Below the pieces are notes generated by a model, which saw only the letters and a list, made by a program, of their open reading frames with translations, was not told where the DNA came from and ran no database searches. Made by a program: the position numbers and the translations under genes. A DNA stretch of 26,947 bases from an uncultured Chloroflexota bacterium (GTDB lineage Bacteria > Chloroflexota > Limnocylindria > Limnocylindrales > Limnocylindraceae): contig CALMIH010000021.1 in assembly GCA_937864085.1 (NCBI GenBank), positions 1 to 26,947 on the forward strand. The letters are read 5' to 3'. Below, one piece after another: positions 14,424-21,829 of this stretch (its first letter is position 1; each line of letters begins with the position of its first letter).

Positions 14424-16067
14424 ATGAGTAGCAGCGCAGCAGGGGTGCGAACAGGGACACCAGGCTCCCCAGGGAGTGCGACTGGTCCAGTCTGGACGCT
14501 CCCCGCCTCAGCCCTCACCCCCGTGCAGCGAAGTGGGGCAACGCTGGATGAGGCGATCGCGGCGCTGGCTACGGCCGCCACGCAGCTCACCGAGATTGCC
14601 GCAGCCCGCAGCGCAGCGGGCGCGGCAGAAGAGAGCGAGATCTTCTCCATGCAGGCGGTGATGGCGAGCGACCCTGCTTTTGTTGCGGCGATCCGCGACG
14701 CGGCGAGTGGAGGCGCTGATGGGGTTGCGGCACTGATTGCGGCGGGGGAGGCCCAGGCGGCACTGCTCGCCTCGATCCCTGACGAGTACCTTGCGGCGCG
14801 CGCCGCCGATGTGCGCGACGTTTCCTCGCGCGCGGCACGCATCTTGGCCGGCACGACGATCCCGCTTCCGGGCCGGCCAATCATCTTGATTGCAGAGGAT
14901 CTCCCGCCGAGCGTCTCTGCAGAGATTCCTCGCGAGCACCTGCTCGGCATTGCGCTGCGTGCCGGTTCACGCACCGCGCACGCAGTGATTTTGGCACGCG
15001 CCGCGGGCATCCCTTGCATTGTTGCCGCGCGTGAACTTGAGGTTGACGGCTCGCTTGACGGCGTGCAGGCGGTCGTTGATGGTGCCGCTGGGACACTGAC
15101 ACTTGCTCCGAGCAGCGCCGACCTTGCGGCAGCTGATGCGGTGAAGAAGCAGGGCGTGGCTGATGCAACGCGTCGCGCTGCGCTGCGTGGCAAACCGTGC
15201 GTCATGGCGAACGGCACGCGCGTGCACCTCTACGCAAACATCGGATCTGCAGATGGAGCGGCGCGCGCGGTGGAGGTTGGCGCCGAAGGTGTTGGCCTGT
15301 TGCGATCAGAGTTCCTGCTGCTTGATCGCGAGACGCCACCAGATGAGCGCGAGCAGCTGCGCGCCTTCACCAAGGTGTTTGAGACGCTCGGATCAGATCG
15401 ACCGCTGACACTGCGACTCGCCGACATTGGCGGCGACAAAGAGATCCCGTATCTGAAGCTGCCGCATGAGGCGAACCCGTTCCTGGGTCTGCGTGGATAC
15501 CGACTGGCGATGATCAAGGATCGACCCGACCTACGCGCACTATTTGCGTCTCAGGTTGCGGCGGCGCTCCGTGCTGCGGCGGCTACTGGCGGCGCGCTGC
15601 GCATTATGGCGCCGATGATCTCCGTTCGTGCCGAAGTGGATGATCTTCTTGCGCTGATTAAGACGGTGCGCACCGAACTCCGCACGCGCGGTGAGGCGGC
15701 GGCAGAGTATCCAGCGGCAATTGGCGTGATGATCGAAGTTCCTGCGGCGGCGCTCACGGCTGCGGAACTCGCCGCAGGGTTGGACTTTGTCAGCGTGGGG
15801 ACGAATGACTTGACGCAGTACGCCATGGCCGCCGATCGCATCAATCCGGCGCTCGTAGCGTTGCAAGACGCTGCTGCACCGGGCGTTGTGGCGCTGCTAC
15901 GTGCCGTAGTGGAAGGGGCGAAGAGGGCTGGCGTTGAGGTGGGGGTCTGTGGCGAGCTCGCCGGCAGCGTGAGCGGCGCTCAACTCCTCACCGAGATCGG
16001 GATCTACGAACTCTCCATGGATCCGGCCGCAGTGGACGAGGTGCGCGAGGGGCTACTCGGCGCCTAG
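14424..16067 (+). CDS. ptsI: PEP-protein phosphotransferase (PTS enzyme I)
   Basis: Enzyme I takes phosphate from phosphoenolpyruvate and passes it to HPr. This 547-residue protein has an N-terminal helical HPr-binding part and the phospho-histidine domain with H186 in GSRTAHAVILARAAGIPCIVA (family form GGRTSHTAIVAR). The C-terminal TIM barrel shows VGLLRSEFLLLDRETPPDEREQ, RLADIGGDKEIPYL, VSVGTNDLTQYAMAADR and the catalytic Cys in VCGELAG. The ATG at 14424 is chosen because frames extending upstream run into tRNA-Arg. No HPr, EII or HPr kinase is nearby. The first 35 residues are Gly/Ser/Pro-rich. Its role may be sugar uptake or a nitrogen/carbon regulatory phosphorelay. Confidence 0.92.
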   Translation: MSSSAAGVRTGTPGSPGSATGPVWTLPASALTPVQRSGATLDEAIAALATAATQLTEIAAARSAAGAAEESEIFSMQAVMASDPAFVAAIRDAASGGADGVAALIAAGEAQAALLASIPDEYLAARAADVRDVSSRAARILAGTTIPLPGRPIILIAEDLPPSVSAEIPREHLLGIALRAGSRTAHAVILARAAGIPCIVAARELEVDGSLDGVQAVVDGAAGTLTLAPSSADLAAADAVKKQGVADATRRAALRGKPCVMANGTRVHLYANIGSADGAARAVEVGAEGVGLLRSEFLLLDRETPPDEREQLRAFTKVFETLGSDRPLTLRLADIGGDKEIPYLKLPHEANPFLGLRGYRLAMIKDRPDLRALFASQVAAALRAAAATGGALRIMAPMISVRAEVDDLLALIKTVRTELRTRGEAAAEYPAAIGVMIEVPAAALTAAELAAGLDFVSVGTNDLTQYAMAADRINPALVALQDAAAPGVVALLRAVVEGAKRAGVEVGVCGELAGSVSGAQLLTEIGIYELSMDPAAVDEVREGLLGA

Positions 16068-16287
16068 GCGGCACTCGCTCACGCCTAACTTGTGCAGTTG
16101 CACGAATAATACCCACTACTTCCTAGCGTTTTGCCCATATTTGCCACTTGTAGTGACCCCTCCACGACCGTAGGTTGGTGCTGACACGACGCGGGCCGTT
16201 TCGGCGGTCACTCCAGGGGCGCGGAGGCCCCCCGGAGGTGGAGGTCCGGCCGGCCGTCCGATTTGATCGGCCTAGCGGGAGGGTTAC
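16068..16287 (+). promoter_or_regulatory. Long intergenic leader of the purine permease, possible cis-regulatory RNA
   Basis: This 220-base gap is the longest in the window. Its first half is AT-richer and holds the inverted repeat GTGCA-GT-TGCAC (16092-16103), CACT-TGT-AGTG (16145-16155), and a possible promoter TTGTAG (16148-16153) with TAGGTT (16171-16176) at 17-bp spacing. The implied leader (about 16183-16287) is very GC-rich with several potential stems, including GGCCG/CGGCC before the ribosome site GGGAGGG (16277-16283). I cannot match it to a known purine, PRPP or guanidine riboswitch, so a regulatory RNA is only a possibility. Confidence 0.4.
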
Positions 16288-17691
16288 ATGGCAAGCATTG
16301 CCAAGTACTTCGAGCTCAAGAAGCGTGGCACCACGGTAGGGACGGAAGTCCGCGCCGGCGCCACCACGTTCCTTGTGATGGCGTACATCATCTTCGTCAA
16401 TGCGAACTACATCGGCGCGGGCGCCGCGGGTGGCGCGATCGGCGCTGCGGGCGCACCGAGCGCTGAAGCGATCTTCGCCGTCACCGCACTCGGTGCGGGT
16501 CTGCTCACGATTCTCATGGGCGTTGTTGCGAACTATCCGTTCGCAATCGCCGCAGGCATGGGGCTCAACGCGGTTGTTGCATTCCAGCTGATCCTCGGAC
16601 TCGGCCTCACATGGGCCGAGGCGATGGCGGTCATCGTCTGGGAGGGCATCTTCATTACGATCCTGATGCTCACCGGATTCCGCAAGGCGATCCTTGAGGC
16701 GATCCCGCTCAACCTGAAGCGCGCCATTGCCGTGGGCATTGGACTCTTCCTGCTCTTGATCGGTCTCTTTGAGGCCAATGTCATCGTGAAGTCGTTCGCT
16801 GGCACCGTGCCGCTCGGACTCTTCTCGGGCATCGGTTTCGGCGGCACCGAGATTCCAACGGCGGATCTTCCGCACCTTGCAATCTTCGGCGCGGGCCTCC
16901 TCACCGCACTTGCGTTGATTCGCAAGCCGGGTGGGCTGCTGATTTCGATCGGTGTGGGCACCCTGGTGGCGCTCGTACTTGGCGTCTCTTCAATTCCGAG
17001 CAGCTTCGTCAGCCCACTTGACTCGTCCAACTTTGTTGGGATCGGTCAGGCGTTCGGGGCGATGTTCAGCGTCTGGTCAAGCGGCGCGGGCTTCCTTGCG
17101 GTTGCACTCGCCGTCTTCTCCATCATGTTGAGCGACTTCTTTGACACCGCTGGCACGATGGTCGGCCTTGGCGCACGTGCTGGGCTCTTGAACAACAAGG
17201 GTGAACTTCCAGGCGCAAATCGCGTCCTGCTTGTTGACTCAATTGCGGCGGCGGCGGGTGGCGCGCTCGGCGTCTCCTCCAACACGACGTACATTGAGTC
17301 TGCGGCGGGGATCAAGGAGGGTGGTCGCACCGGTCTCACCAGCGTGGTGACCGGCGCGCTATTCCTCGCCGCCGTGCTGCTCTCGCCAATCGCAGGGATC
17401 GTTCCAGCTGCGGCAACTGCACCAGCACTCGTGATCATCGGCTACCTCATGTTTGAGGCGATCCGCGACGTCCAGTGGAAGGATGCCACCGACGGCTTCC
17501 CGATCCTCGCGACGCTGATCGTGATGCCGCTCTCGTACTCAATCACTGACGGGATCGGCGTAGGGTTCCTTACCTACGGCATCTTGAAGGTGACATCAGG
17601 GAAGGCGAGCGACGTGAAGCCCCTCTTCTGGGTCTCCATCGTCGCATTCGTCCTCTACTTCCTGGTGAAGCTCGGCATCATCGCGGTCTGA
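16288..17691 (+). CDS. NCS2-family purine (adenine/guanine/hypoxanthine) permease, AzgA-like
   Basis: This is a 467-residue multipass inner-membrane protein. The start GTTVGTEVRAGATTFLVMAYIIFVNANYI, the NAAVG-like stretch GMGLNAVVAFQ, the membrane motif FFDTAGTMVGLGARAGLL and the signature GVSSNTTYIESAAGIKEGGRTGLTSVV are those of the AzgA/PbuG branch of nucleobase transporters. These import adenine, guanine or hypoxanthine with protons. I expect about 12 to 14 helices. The ribosome site GGGAGGG lies four bases before ATG. It is monocistronic, with a long leader and a strong terminator. With the adenosine-deaminase-family gene it suggests purine salvage. Which base it moves cannot be told here. 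Confidence 0.93.
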   Translation: MASIAKYFELKKRGTTVGTEVRAGATTFLVMAYIIFVNANYIGAGAAGGAIGAAGAPSAEAIFAVTALGAGLLTILMGVVANYPFAIAAGMGLNAVVAFQLILGLGLTWAEAMAVIVWEGIFITILMLTGFRKAILEAIPLNLKRAIAVGIGLFLLLIGLFEANVIVKSFAGTVPLGLFSGIGFGGTEIPTADLPHLAIFGAGLLTALALIRKPGGLLISIGVGTLVALVLGVSSIPSSFVSPLDSSNFVGIGQAFGAMFSVWSSGAGFLAVALAVFSIMLSDFFDTAGTMVGLGARAGLLNNKGELPGANRVLLVDSIAAAAGGALGVSSNTTYIESAAGIKEGGRTGLTSVVTGALFLAAVLLSPIAGIVPAAATAPALVIIGYLMFEAIRDVQWKDATDGFPILATLIVMPLSYSITDGIGVGFLTYGILKVTSGKASDVKPLFWVSIVAFVLYFLVKLGIIAV

Positions 17692-17715
17692 CACACGTGT
17701 AGCCCTCGTGGGCAG

Positions 17716-17752
17716 GAGAGGCCGGTCCCTTTGGGGGCCGGCCTCTCACTTT
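17716..17752 (+). terminator. Strong rho-independent-like terminator of the purine permease gene
   Basis: GAGAGGCCGG pairs perfectly with CCGGCCTCTC, and the stem continues TCCC/GGGG (one G-U pair) to a TTTG loop, making 14 pairs. ACTTTCTC follows, a short U-rich tail. It is the clearest terminator in the window. Confidence 0.8.
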
Positions 17753-17757
17753 CTCGG

Positions 17758-17763
17758 TACGAT
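17758..17763 (+). promoter_or_regulatory. Candidate -10 box TACGAT upstream of the fused membrane protein gene
   Basis: TACGAT lies just after the terminator. A start near 17770 would give a 40-base leader holding the strong ribosome site GGGGGGGAGGG (17795-17805). No -35 is evident. Confidence 0.4.
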
Positions 17764-17810
17764 CAGGAAGACGGACGCGCGACTGAGCGCACGAGGGGGG
17801 GAGGGTCAAG

Positions 17811-19259
17811 ATGAAAGTGTTCGCTTCGCTACTCTTTGCGGGCCTGATGCTGCTTTCGGCGGCGCCGGCTCTGGCTCACCAGCCGGTGGTCGTGGACAGC
17901 GACACGACCGAGGTCGTTGATCCTGAGATCTCGAAGGCCTACTACGGCGTGCTCTCCGGTGCGGCACACACCTATCTGATCAGATCCGATATTGAGTTCG
18001 ACCTCTACGTCGGGATTCTCGTGCCAGATAGCGAGAGTCCGAAGCGGGACGTCAAGGCGGAGATCTTCCGCGGCGACGAGCTGGTGGAAACTCTCGGCGG
18101 GGTCGACGCGGAGTGGGTGACCTTCTACGAGCCGTTCGGACAGAACACCTATTGGGACGCTGGCGAGTACCGCCTTCGCGCGGCGCCAGGAGTCTATTCG
18201 ATTCGGATCTCGAGTCCCGACAACACCAGCAAGTACTCGCTTGCGATCGGAGAGATCGAGTTCTTTGATCTGGAGGATCGGGCAAACGCCCTCGCCGTCC
18301 TCCCTGGCATTCAGCAGGAGTTCTTCGGCACATCAGCCGTTGAGCTCGTCAGCACCCGCTACGGCCTGATGAACCTCCTGGTCATCTACGTTGCCGCGCT
18401 CCTTTTTGCGCTGATCTACCGAGTGTTCGGACACCGACTCCTAGTTCGCATGATTGGCGGAACCTCGCGGATGATCGGCAAGCGGTTCCGTGTGGCGGCT
18501 GCGGTCGCGCTGTTTGCCGTTGCGATCACGACCACGTGGAGCCCGATCCTGCTCTTTGCCTCAGGTACCTTACTGTTTGACGTACTCCTCAGCCGGTTGG
18601 ATGGCGCAGCCAAGATGAGAGCATGGAAAGGTAGATGGCCAATGATGTCTAGCAAGAGCACCGAGAGCAAGAGTCCGTTGAGAAAGACGGGACCCCTACG
18701 TCGCGTATCAGGGTTTTTCTATGCGAAGTCAAACCTGATCACCGCGCTGCTCGCCACCGCGGTCTTTGCCGGTTACACCGTCTTCATCCTGAGCGGACAG
18801 GGAAAAGCATTTGAAGTTGCCAACAGCAGTGTGAAGTCACTAGGAACCTCGTTGGGCTTCGGGCAGGCAGAGGTCCTTGCCTTCCTTGCAGAGCGTTCCG
18901 TTGAGCAGATAACTGCTTACATCGCCTTCAATCAGGTGTGGGATTCTCTCTTTGGTGTGATCTACGGAGTGATGTATGTGGTTTGGGTGTCCATGGTGTT
19001 TAAACCATATTCGCTAAAGGTTGGGCTGCTGAATCTGCTCCCATTTGGGCAAGTGCTCTTTGATTGGCTAGAGAACTTCTCCTTAGCCTCTCTGTCGAAC
19101 CAGTATCTGGCAGACGGCACGATCTCTTCGTCGACCGCTCTGTTGGCATCAACAGCCTCAAGTATCAAGTGGGTATTCGCTCTACTGGTCTACGGAGTGA
19201 TTCTGGTTGGCATCGTCGCGCGGATCGTAGGGGCACTAAAAAGGCGAAGTCAGCGCTAG
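17811..19259 (+). CDS. Secreted beta-domain/multipass membrane protein, probable fusion of two proteins
   Basis: The protein has 482 residues. Residues 1-22 are a signal peptide ending ALA. Residues about 23-165 form an extracytoplasmic beta-rich domain (SKAYYGVLSG, FDLYVGILVPD, WVTFYEPFG, GVYSIRISSPDN, KYSLAIGEIEFFDLED). Stand-alone proteins of this kind, ending in one membrane helix, are seen in Chloroflexota and candidate phyla as unknowns. A helix at about 183-206 follows, then another hydrophobic stretch at about 228-252. A basic linker with MM at 278-279 comes next, and then a second unit with about four more helices ending in KRRSQR. From about 18640 on, base use shifts to lower GC and less biased codons. 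An internal start at 18642 is possible. I recognise no enzyme motif; function is unknown. The stop overlaps the convergent desaturase stop. Confidence 0.75.
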   Translation: MKVFASLLFAGLMLLSAAPALAHQPVVVDSDTTEVVDPEISKAYYGVLSGAAHTYLIRSDIEFDLYVGILVPDSESPKRDVKAEIFRGDELVETLGGVDAEWVTFYEPFGQNTYWDAGEYRLRAAPGVYSIRISSPDNTSKYSLAIGEIEFFDLEDRANALAVLPGIQQEFFGTSAVELVSTRYGLMNLLVIYVAALLFALIYRVFGHRLLVRMIGGTSRMIGKRFRVAAAVALFAVAITTTWSPILLFASGTLLFDVLLSRLDGAAKMRAWKGRWPMMSSKSTESKSPLRKTGPLRRVSGFFYAKSNLITALLATAVFAGYTVFILSGQGKAFEVANSSVKSLGTSLGFGQAEVLAFLAERSVEQITAYIAFNQVWDSLFGVIYGVMYVVWVSMVFKPYSLKVGLLNLLPFGQVLFDWLENFSLASLSNQYLADGTISSSTALLASTASSIKWVFALLVYGVILVGIVARIVGALKRRSQR

Positions 19260-20833
19260 GCGATCTGCCCCGCCTCGCTCGGTGGGAGGGGGAGGCCGAG
19301 GCGCTGCAGGATGGTGCGGCTGGCGATGTAGCCGGAGAGCATGACGAGTGGGATGCCGCCGCCCGGCTGTGAGCCACCGCCGGCGAAGAAGGCGTTGGCG
19401 ATGTCTGGTGAGGCGTTGGCGGGGCGGAAGTAGGCGCTCTGGAAGAAGCTCGCAGCTAAGGCAAAGATGGAGCCGTCGTGGCAGTACTGCTCGCGCTCAA
19501 ATTCAAGTGGCGTCCAGTCGGCCTGCTCTTCAATCTCTTCAGGCTTTAAGCCTGTGCGCTCGCAGACGCGCTTGATGGTTGCGGCGCGGTACTCGTCACG
19601 GTGCTCCTCCCACCAGCTCCGATCCTTGAGCGGCGGAACTGGCGTCAACACATAGAGCGCGGTGCGGCCATCGAGCCGTGCGGTTGGATCTGTTGCGGCT
19701 ACGTGCTGGATGTAGAGCGTGGGATCGCCGCTCGGCACGGGTGAGCTGATGATGCGATCGAGTTCGTCATTCGGGTTCTCCGGGTGCCAGACGGTGTGAT
19801 GGGCGAGGTTCGGGAAGGTGCGCTTCACGCCGAGGTGCAGGATGTAGGCGCTTGATGACGGCGTGATGCTCTTGAAGCGGCGGCGGCTGAAGAGTCCGAG
19901 ATGCTCTTCGCCGATCAAGTCACGGTTGGCGTGAACGATGTCGGCGTTGAAGAGCACCGCATCTGCCTCAATGCGCTCCTCACCTGGCTGGTTCGGTGCT
20001 GCGGGTCCAGAGCCGAGGGTTCGTGGTTGCGCGCTGCGTGGCGCGATGCGGAGTGCGCTGATGCGCTTGTCCCTGATGACGCTCCCAATCGCATCGGTGC
20101 CGTAGCGGAACTCCACGCCGAGTCGGCGGGCGAGGCGCTCCATGGCGAGTGGCGCCTCATGCATGCCCCCCTGCGGGTGCCAAGTGCCGAACTTCGCTTC
20201 GATGTACGGAATCGAGAGGAAGGCACCGGGGACGCTCTGCGGCGTTGAGCCCAAGTAGATGGACTTGTAGCGCATTACGTGGCGGATGCGCTCGTCGTGG
20301 AAGGTCTGGTTGATGCGGCGGCTGTACGGCGTTGCCGCGTCCAACCTGATGCCTGCGAGCCAGGAACTTGGCGCAAGGAGGCTCAAGGGACTGAGCGTCT
20401 TGCGGAAGAAGGTCTGATCTAGTTCGCGCCAGAGCTTCTCGCCGCGGCGCATGAAGGCGGGAATCCCCGCCGCGTCACGCGGATCGAGTGCACCGAAGCT
20501 TGCGGCGAGCTTGGTGAGATTGCTTGATGTTTCAAGAACGCTGCCATCCGCAAAGAAGGTGCGCGAAGCTGGCTCAACGGGGAGGAGTGTCAGATCGTCG
20601 CTGCGCTTAGCGCCAGCGGCGGACCAGAGCTGATCGAAGAGTTCAGGGAGGGTGAAGATCGTGGGCCCGCTATCCCAGCGGTATTGCCCGATCTCACGGC
20701 GCCCCATCTTTCCACCAGGGCGCGTGCCGCGCTCAATGACGGTGACGTGGACACCAGCGGCGGCGAGACGGATTGCGCTGGCAAGGCCGGCGAGGCCTGC
20801 GCCGACAACAACAACGCGCTTCTTGGTGGTCAC
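19256..20833 (-). CDS. Carotenoid desaturase, CrtI/CrtD family
   Basis: This is a 525-residue FAD-dependent amine-oxidase-fold enzyme. The N-terminal dinucleotide motif VVVGAGLAGLASAIRLAAAG and ERGTRPGGKMGR are seen, then GPTIFTLPELFDQLW, LSIPYIEAKFGTWHPQGGM and the C-terminal carotenoid-desaturase signature FFAGGGSQPGGGIPLVMLSG. The family removes hydrogens from phytoene to make lycopene (CrtI), or adds 3,4 double bonds to hydroxylated or elongated carotenoids (CrtD). It is the second gene of a pair: its ATG overlaps the elongase stop by four bases. Next to a lycopene-elongase-like gene, either a lycopene-forming CrtI or a CrtD acting after elongation fits. An insertion at about 258-276 (PRSAQPRTLGSGPAAPNQP) is unusual. 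Phytoene synthase is not in the window. Confidence 0.88.
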   Translation of the reverse strand: MTTKKRVVVVGAGLAGLASAIRLAAAGVHVTVIERGTRPGGKMGRREIGQYRWDSGPTIFTLPELFDQLWSAAGAKRSDDLTLLPVEPASRTFFADGSVLETSSNLTKLAASFGALDPRDAAGIPAFMRRGEKLWRELDQTFFRKTLSPLSLLAPSSWLAGIRLDAATPYSRRINQTFHDERIRHVMRYKSIYLGSTPQSVPGAFLSIPYIEAKFGTWHPQGGMHEAPLAMERLARRLGVEFRYGTDAIGSVIRDKRISALRIAPRSAQPRTLGSGPAAPNQPGEERIEADAVLFNADIVHANRDLIGEEHLGLFSRRRFKSITPSSSAYILHLGVKRTFPNLAHHTVWHPENPNDELDRIISSPVPSGDPTLYIQHVAATDPTARLDGRTALYVLTPVPPLKDRSWWEEHRDEYRAATIKRVCERTGLKPEEIEEQADWTPLEFEREQYCHDGSIFALAASFFQSAYFRPANASPDIANAFFAGGGSQPGGGIPLVMLSGYIASRTILQRLGLPLPPSEAGQIA

Positions 20834-21768
20834 GCTCTTTGGCGGGCGCGGAGTGCGGATCGGCCCACGGATGCGCCGAGGGCGATCAGTGTGCCGACGA
20901 TCGCCACGGCTCCCGCTGCGACTGCGGATTTAAAGGGAACCTGCAGCAGGACGAGCATGGTGATGGATGCACCAATCAATACGTTGGTGATCAAGAAGAG
21001 TCGGTAGAGCCTGCGTCCCGCCTCGCCCGTTGCATCGCGGCCGATCAGTGAGAGCGAGAGGTAGGGGAGCGCCACAGCGAACGCGAGCGGCGAACCGGCG
21101 ATGCTCGCCGCACCGAGTCCAACCAGTACGAACCAGGCGGCGGCGAAGAGCGCCGTGTTGCGCCGCCCTAACAGGACGGCGATGGTGTGCACGCCGGCGG
21201 CGGCATCTTCATCGCGGTCGGTGATCGTGGTGAGCGCATGTGCACCGATCCCCCAGGCGGCAAAGACGAGCACGTGTGGTGCGATCAGGTCGCTGCCGCC
21301 CGCGGCGTGGATTCCTACCTGCAGTGGAATCGCATAGAGGACATTGGTGAGCGAATCAAGGATCGGTCGCCCTTTCAGGCGCGTAGGGGGTGCGTTGTAG
21401 GCGGCCGAGAGGATCAGCAGCAGCCCGAGCGAGGCGAGCGTGAGCGGCGGGAACTGCGTTGCGGTGAAGGCGAGGAACGGGAGCAGCAGGAGGGTGCTGA
21501 CGATCGCGTGCTTTGCGAGGAGAGGTTTCGGCGTCAGTGCACCCTCAACCCCACCCTTGCGTGGGTTGCGCGCATCTGTCTCAAAGTCAAAGTAGTCGTT
21601 CGGCGCGTGGAGAAAGTAGTTATATGGAAAGAGGAAGAAGGCGAAGAGGACCAGGTCGCTCGGCTGAAGTGCGCCGCGCGTGGCGAGGAGGCCCCAGAGG
21701 AGTGGCATGGAGGTATTGAGCCAGAGGAGTGGCCGCGAGATCTCGACCGCTTTAGCGATGTTCTTCAT
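20830..21768 (-). CDS. UbiA-superfamily prenyltransferase, lycopene elongase-like (CrtEb/LyeJ type)
   Basis: This 312-residue multipass membrane enzyme has both UbiA aspartate motifs: NDYFDFETD (N57, D58, D61, D65) and DRDEDAAAG (D184, D186, D188). The stretch FFLFPYNYFLHAPNDYFDF followed by RNPRKGGVEG is very close to what I recall of corynebacterial CrtEb and haloarchaeal LyeJ, which add C5 units to lycopene on the way to C45/C50 carotenoids. ATG at 21768 is chosen because TACGAT ends six bases upstream; the frame stays open for about 100 more codons, but that part lies across the promoter and the divergent J-domain gene. It is the first gene of the carotenoid pair. Another UbiA role, such as a quinone or chlorophyll prenyl transfer, is less likely beside a CrtI protein. 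Confidence 0.85.
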   Translation of the reverse strand: MKNIAKAVEISRPLLWLNTSMPLLWGLLATRGALQPSDLVLFAFFLFPYNYFLHAPNDYFDFETDARNPRKGGVEGALTPKPLLAKHAIVSTLLLLPFLAFTATQFPPLTLASLGLLLILSAAYNAPPTRLKGRPILDSLTNVLYAIPLQVGIHAAGGSDLIAPHVLVFAAWGIGAHALTTITDRDEDAAAGVHTIAVLLGRRNTALFAAAWFVLVGLGAASIAGSPLAFAVALPYLSLSLIGRDATGEAGRRLYRLFLITNVLIGASITMLVLLQVPFKSAVAAGAVAIVGTLIALGASVGRSALRARQRA

Positions 21769-21774
21769 CTGCCC

Positions 21775-21780
21775 ATCGTA
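21775..21780 (-). promoter_or_regulatory. -10 box TACGAT, leaderless promoter of the carotenoid pair
   Basis: On the minus strand TACGAT is followed by exactly 6 bases and then the ATG at 21768. It lies 11 bp from the divergent -10 box of the J-domain gene. Confidence 0.55.
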
Positions 21781-21791
21781 GGGGAGGCGGC

Positions 21792-21797
21792 TACACT
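21792..21797 (+). promoter_or_regulatory. -10 box TACACT of the J-domain/lipoprotein pair
   Basis: TACACT predicts a start near 21804. The transcript would begin next to an ATG at 21806 that opens a seven-codon frame running into the J-domain gene start. Confidence 0.5.
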
Positions 21798-21805
21798 TAG
21801 TCGCT

Positions 21806-21829
21806 ATGTCTATTGAGAGGCAACCATGA
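21806..21829 (+). CDS. Possible leader peptide of seven codons (MSIERQP)
   Basis: ATG at 21806 lies 8 bases after the -10 box and could be the first codon of a leaderless mRNA. The frame ends in TGA at 21827-21829, which overlaps the ATG of the J-domain gene (ATGA). The frame also contains GAGAGG (21815-21820), which may simply be the ribosome site of the next gene. Translation is unproven. Confidence 0.3.
   Translation: MSIERQP

Noticed and set aside
16177..16287. Known purine riboswitch in the permease leader
   Set aside because: I looked for the conserved loops and junction of the guanine/adenine aptamer and do not see them. I keep only an unassigned structured leader.
16123..16875. Minus-strand frame of 250 codons over the permease leader and gene start
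   Set aside because: The product is highly charged and repetitive, and it opposes conserved transporter sequence. I treat the intergenic part as non-coding.
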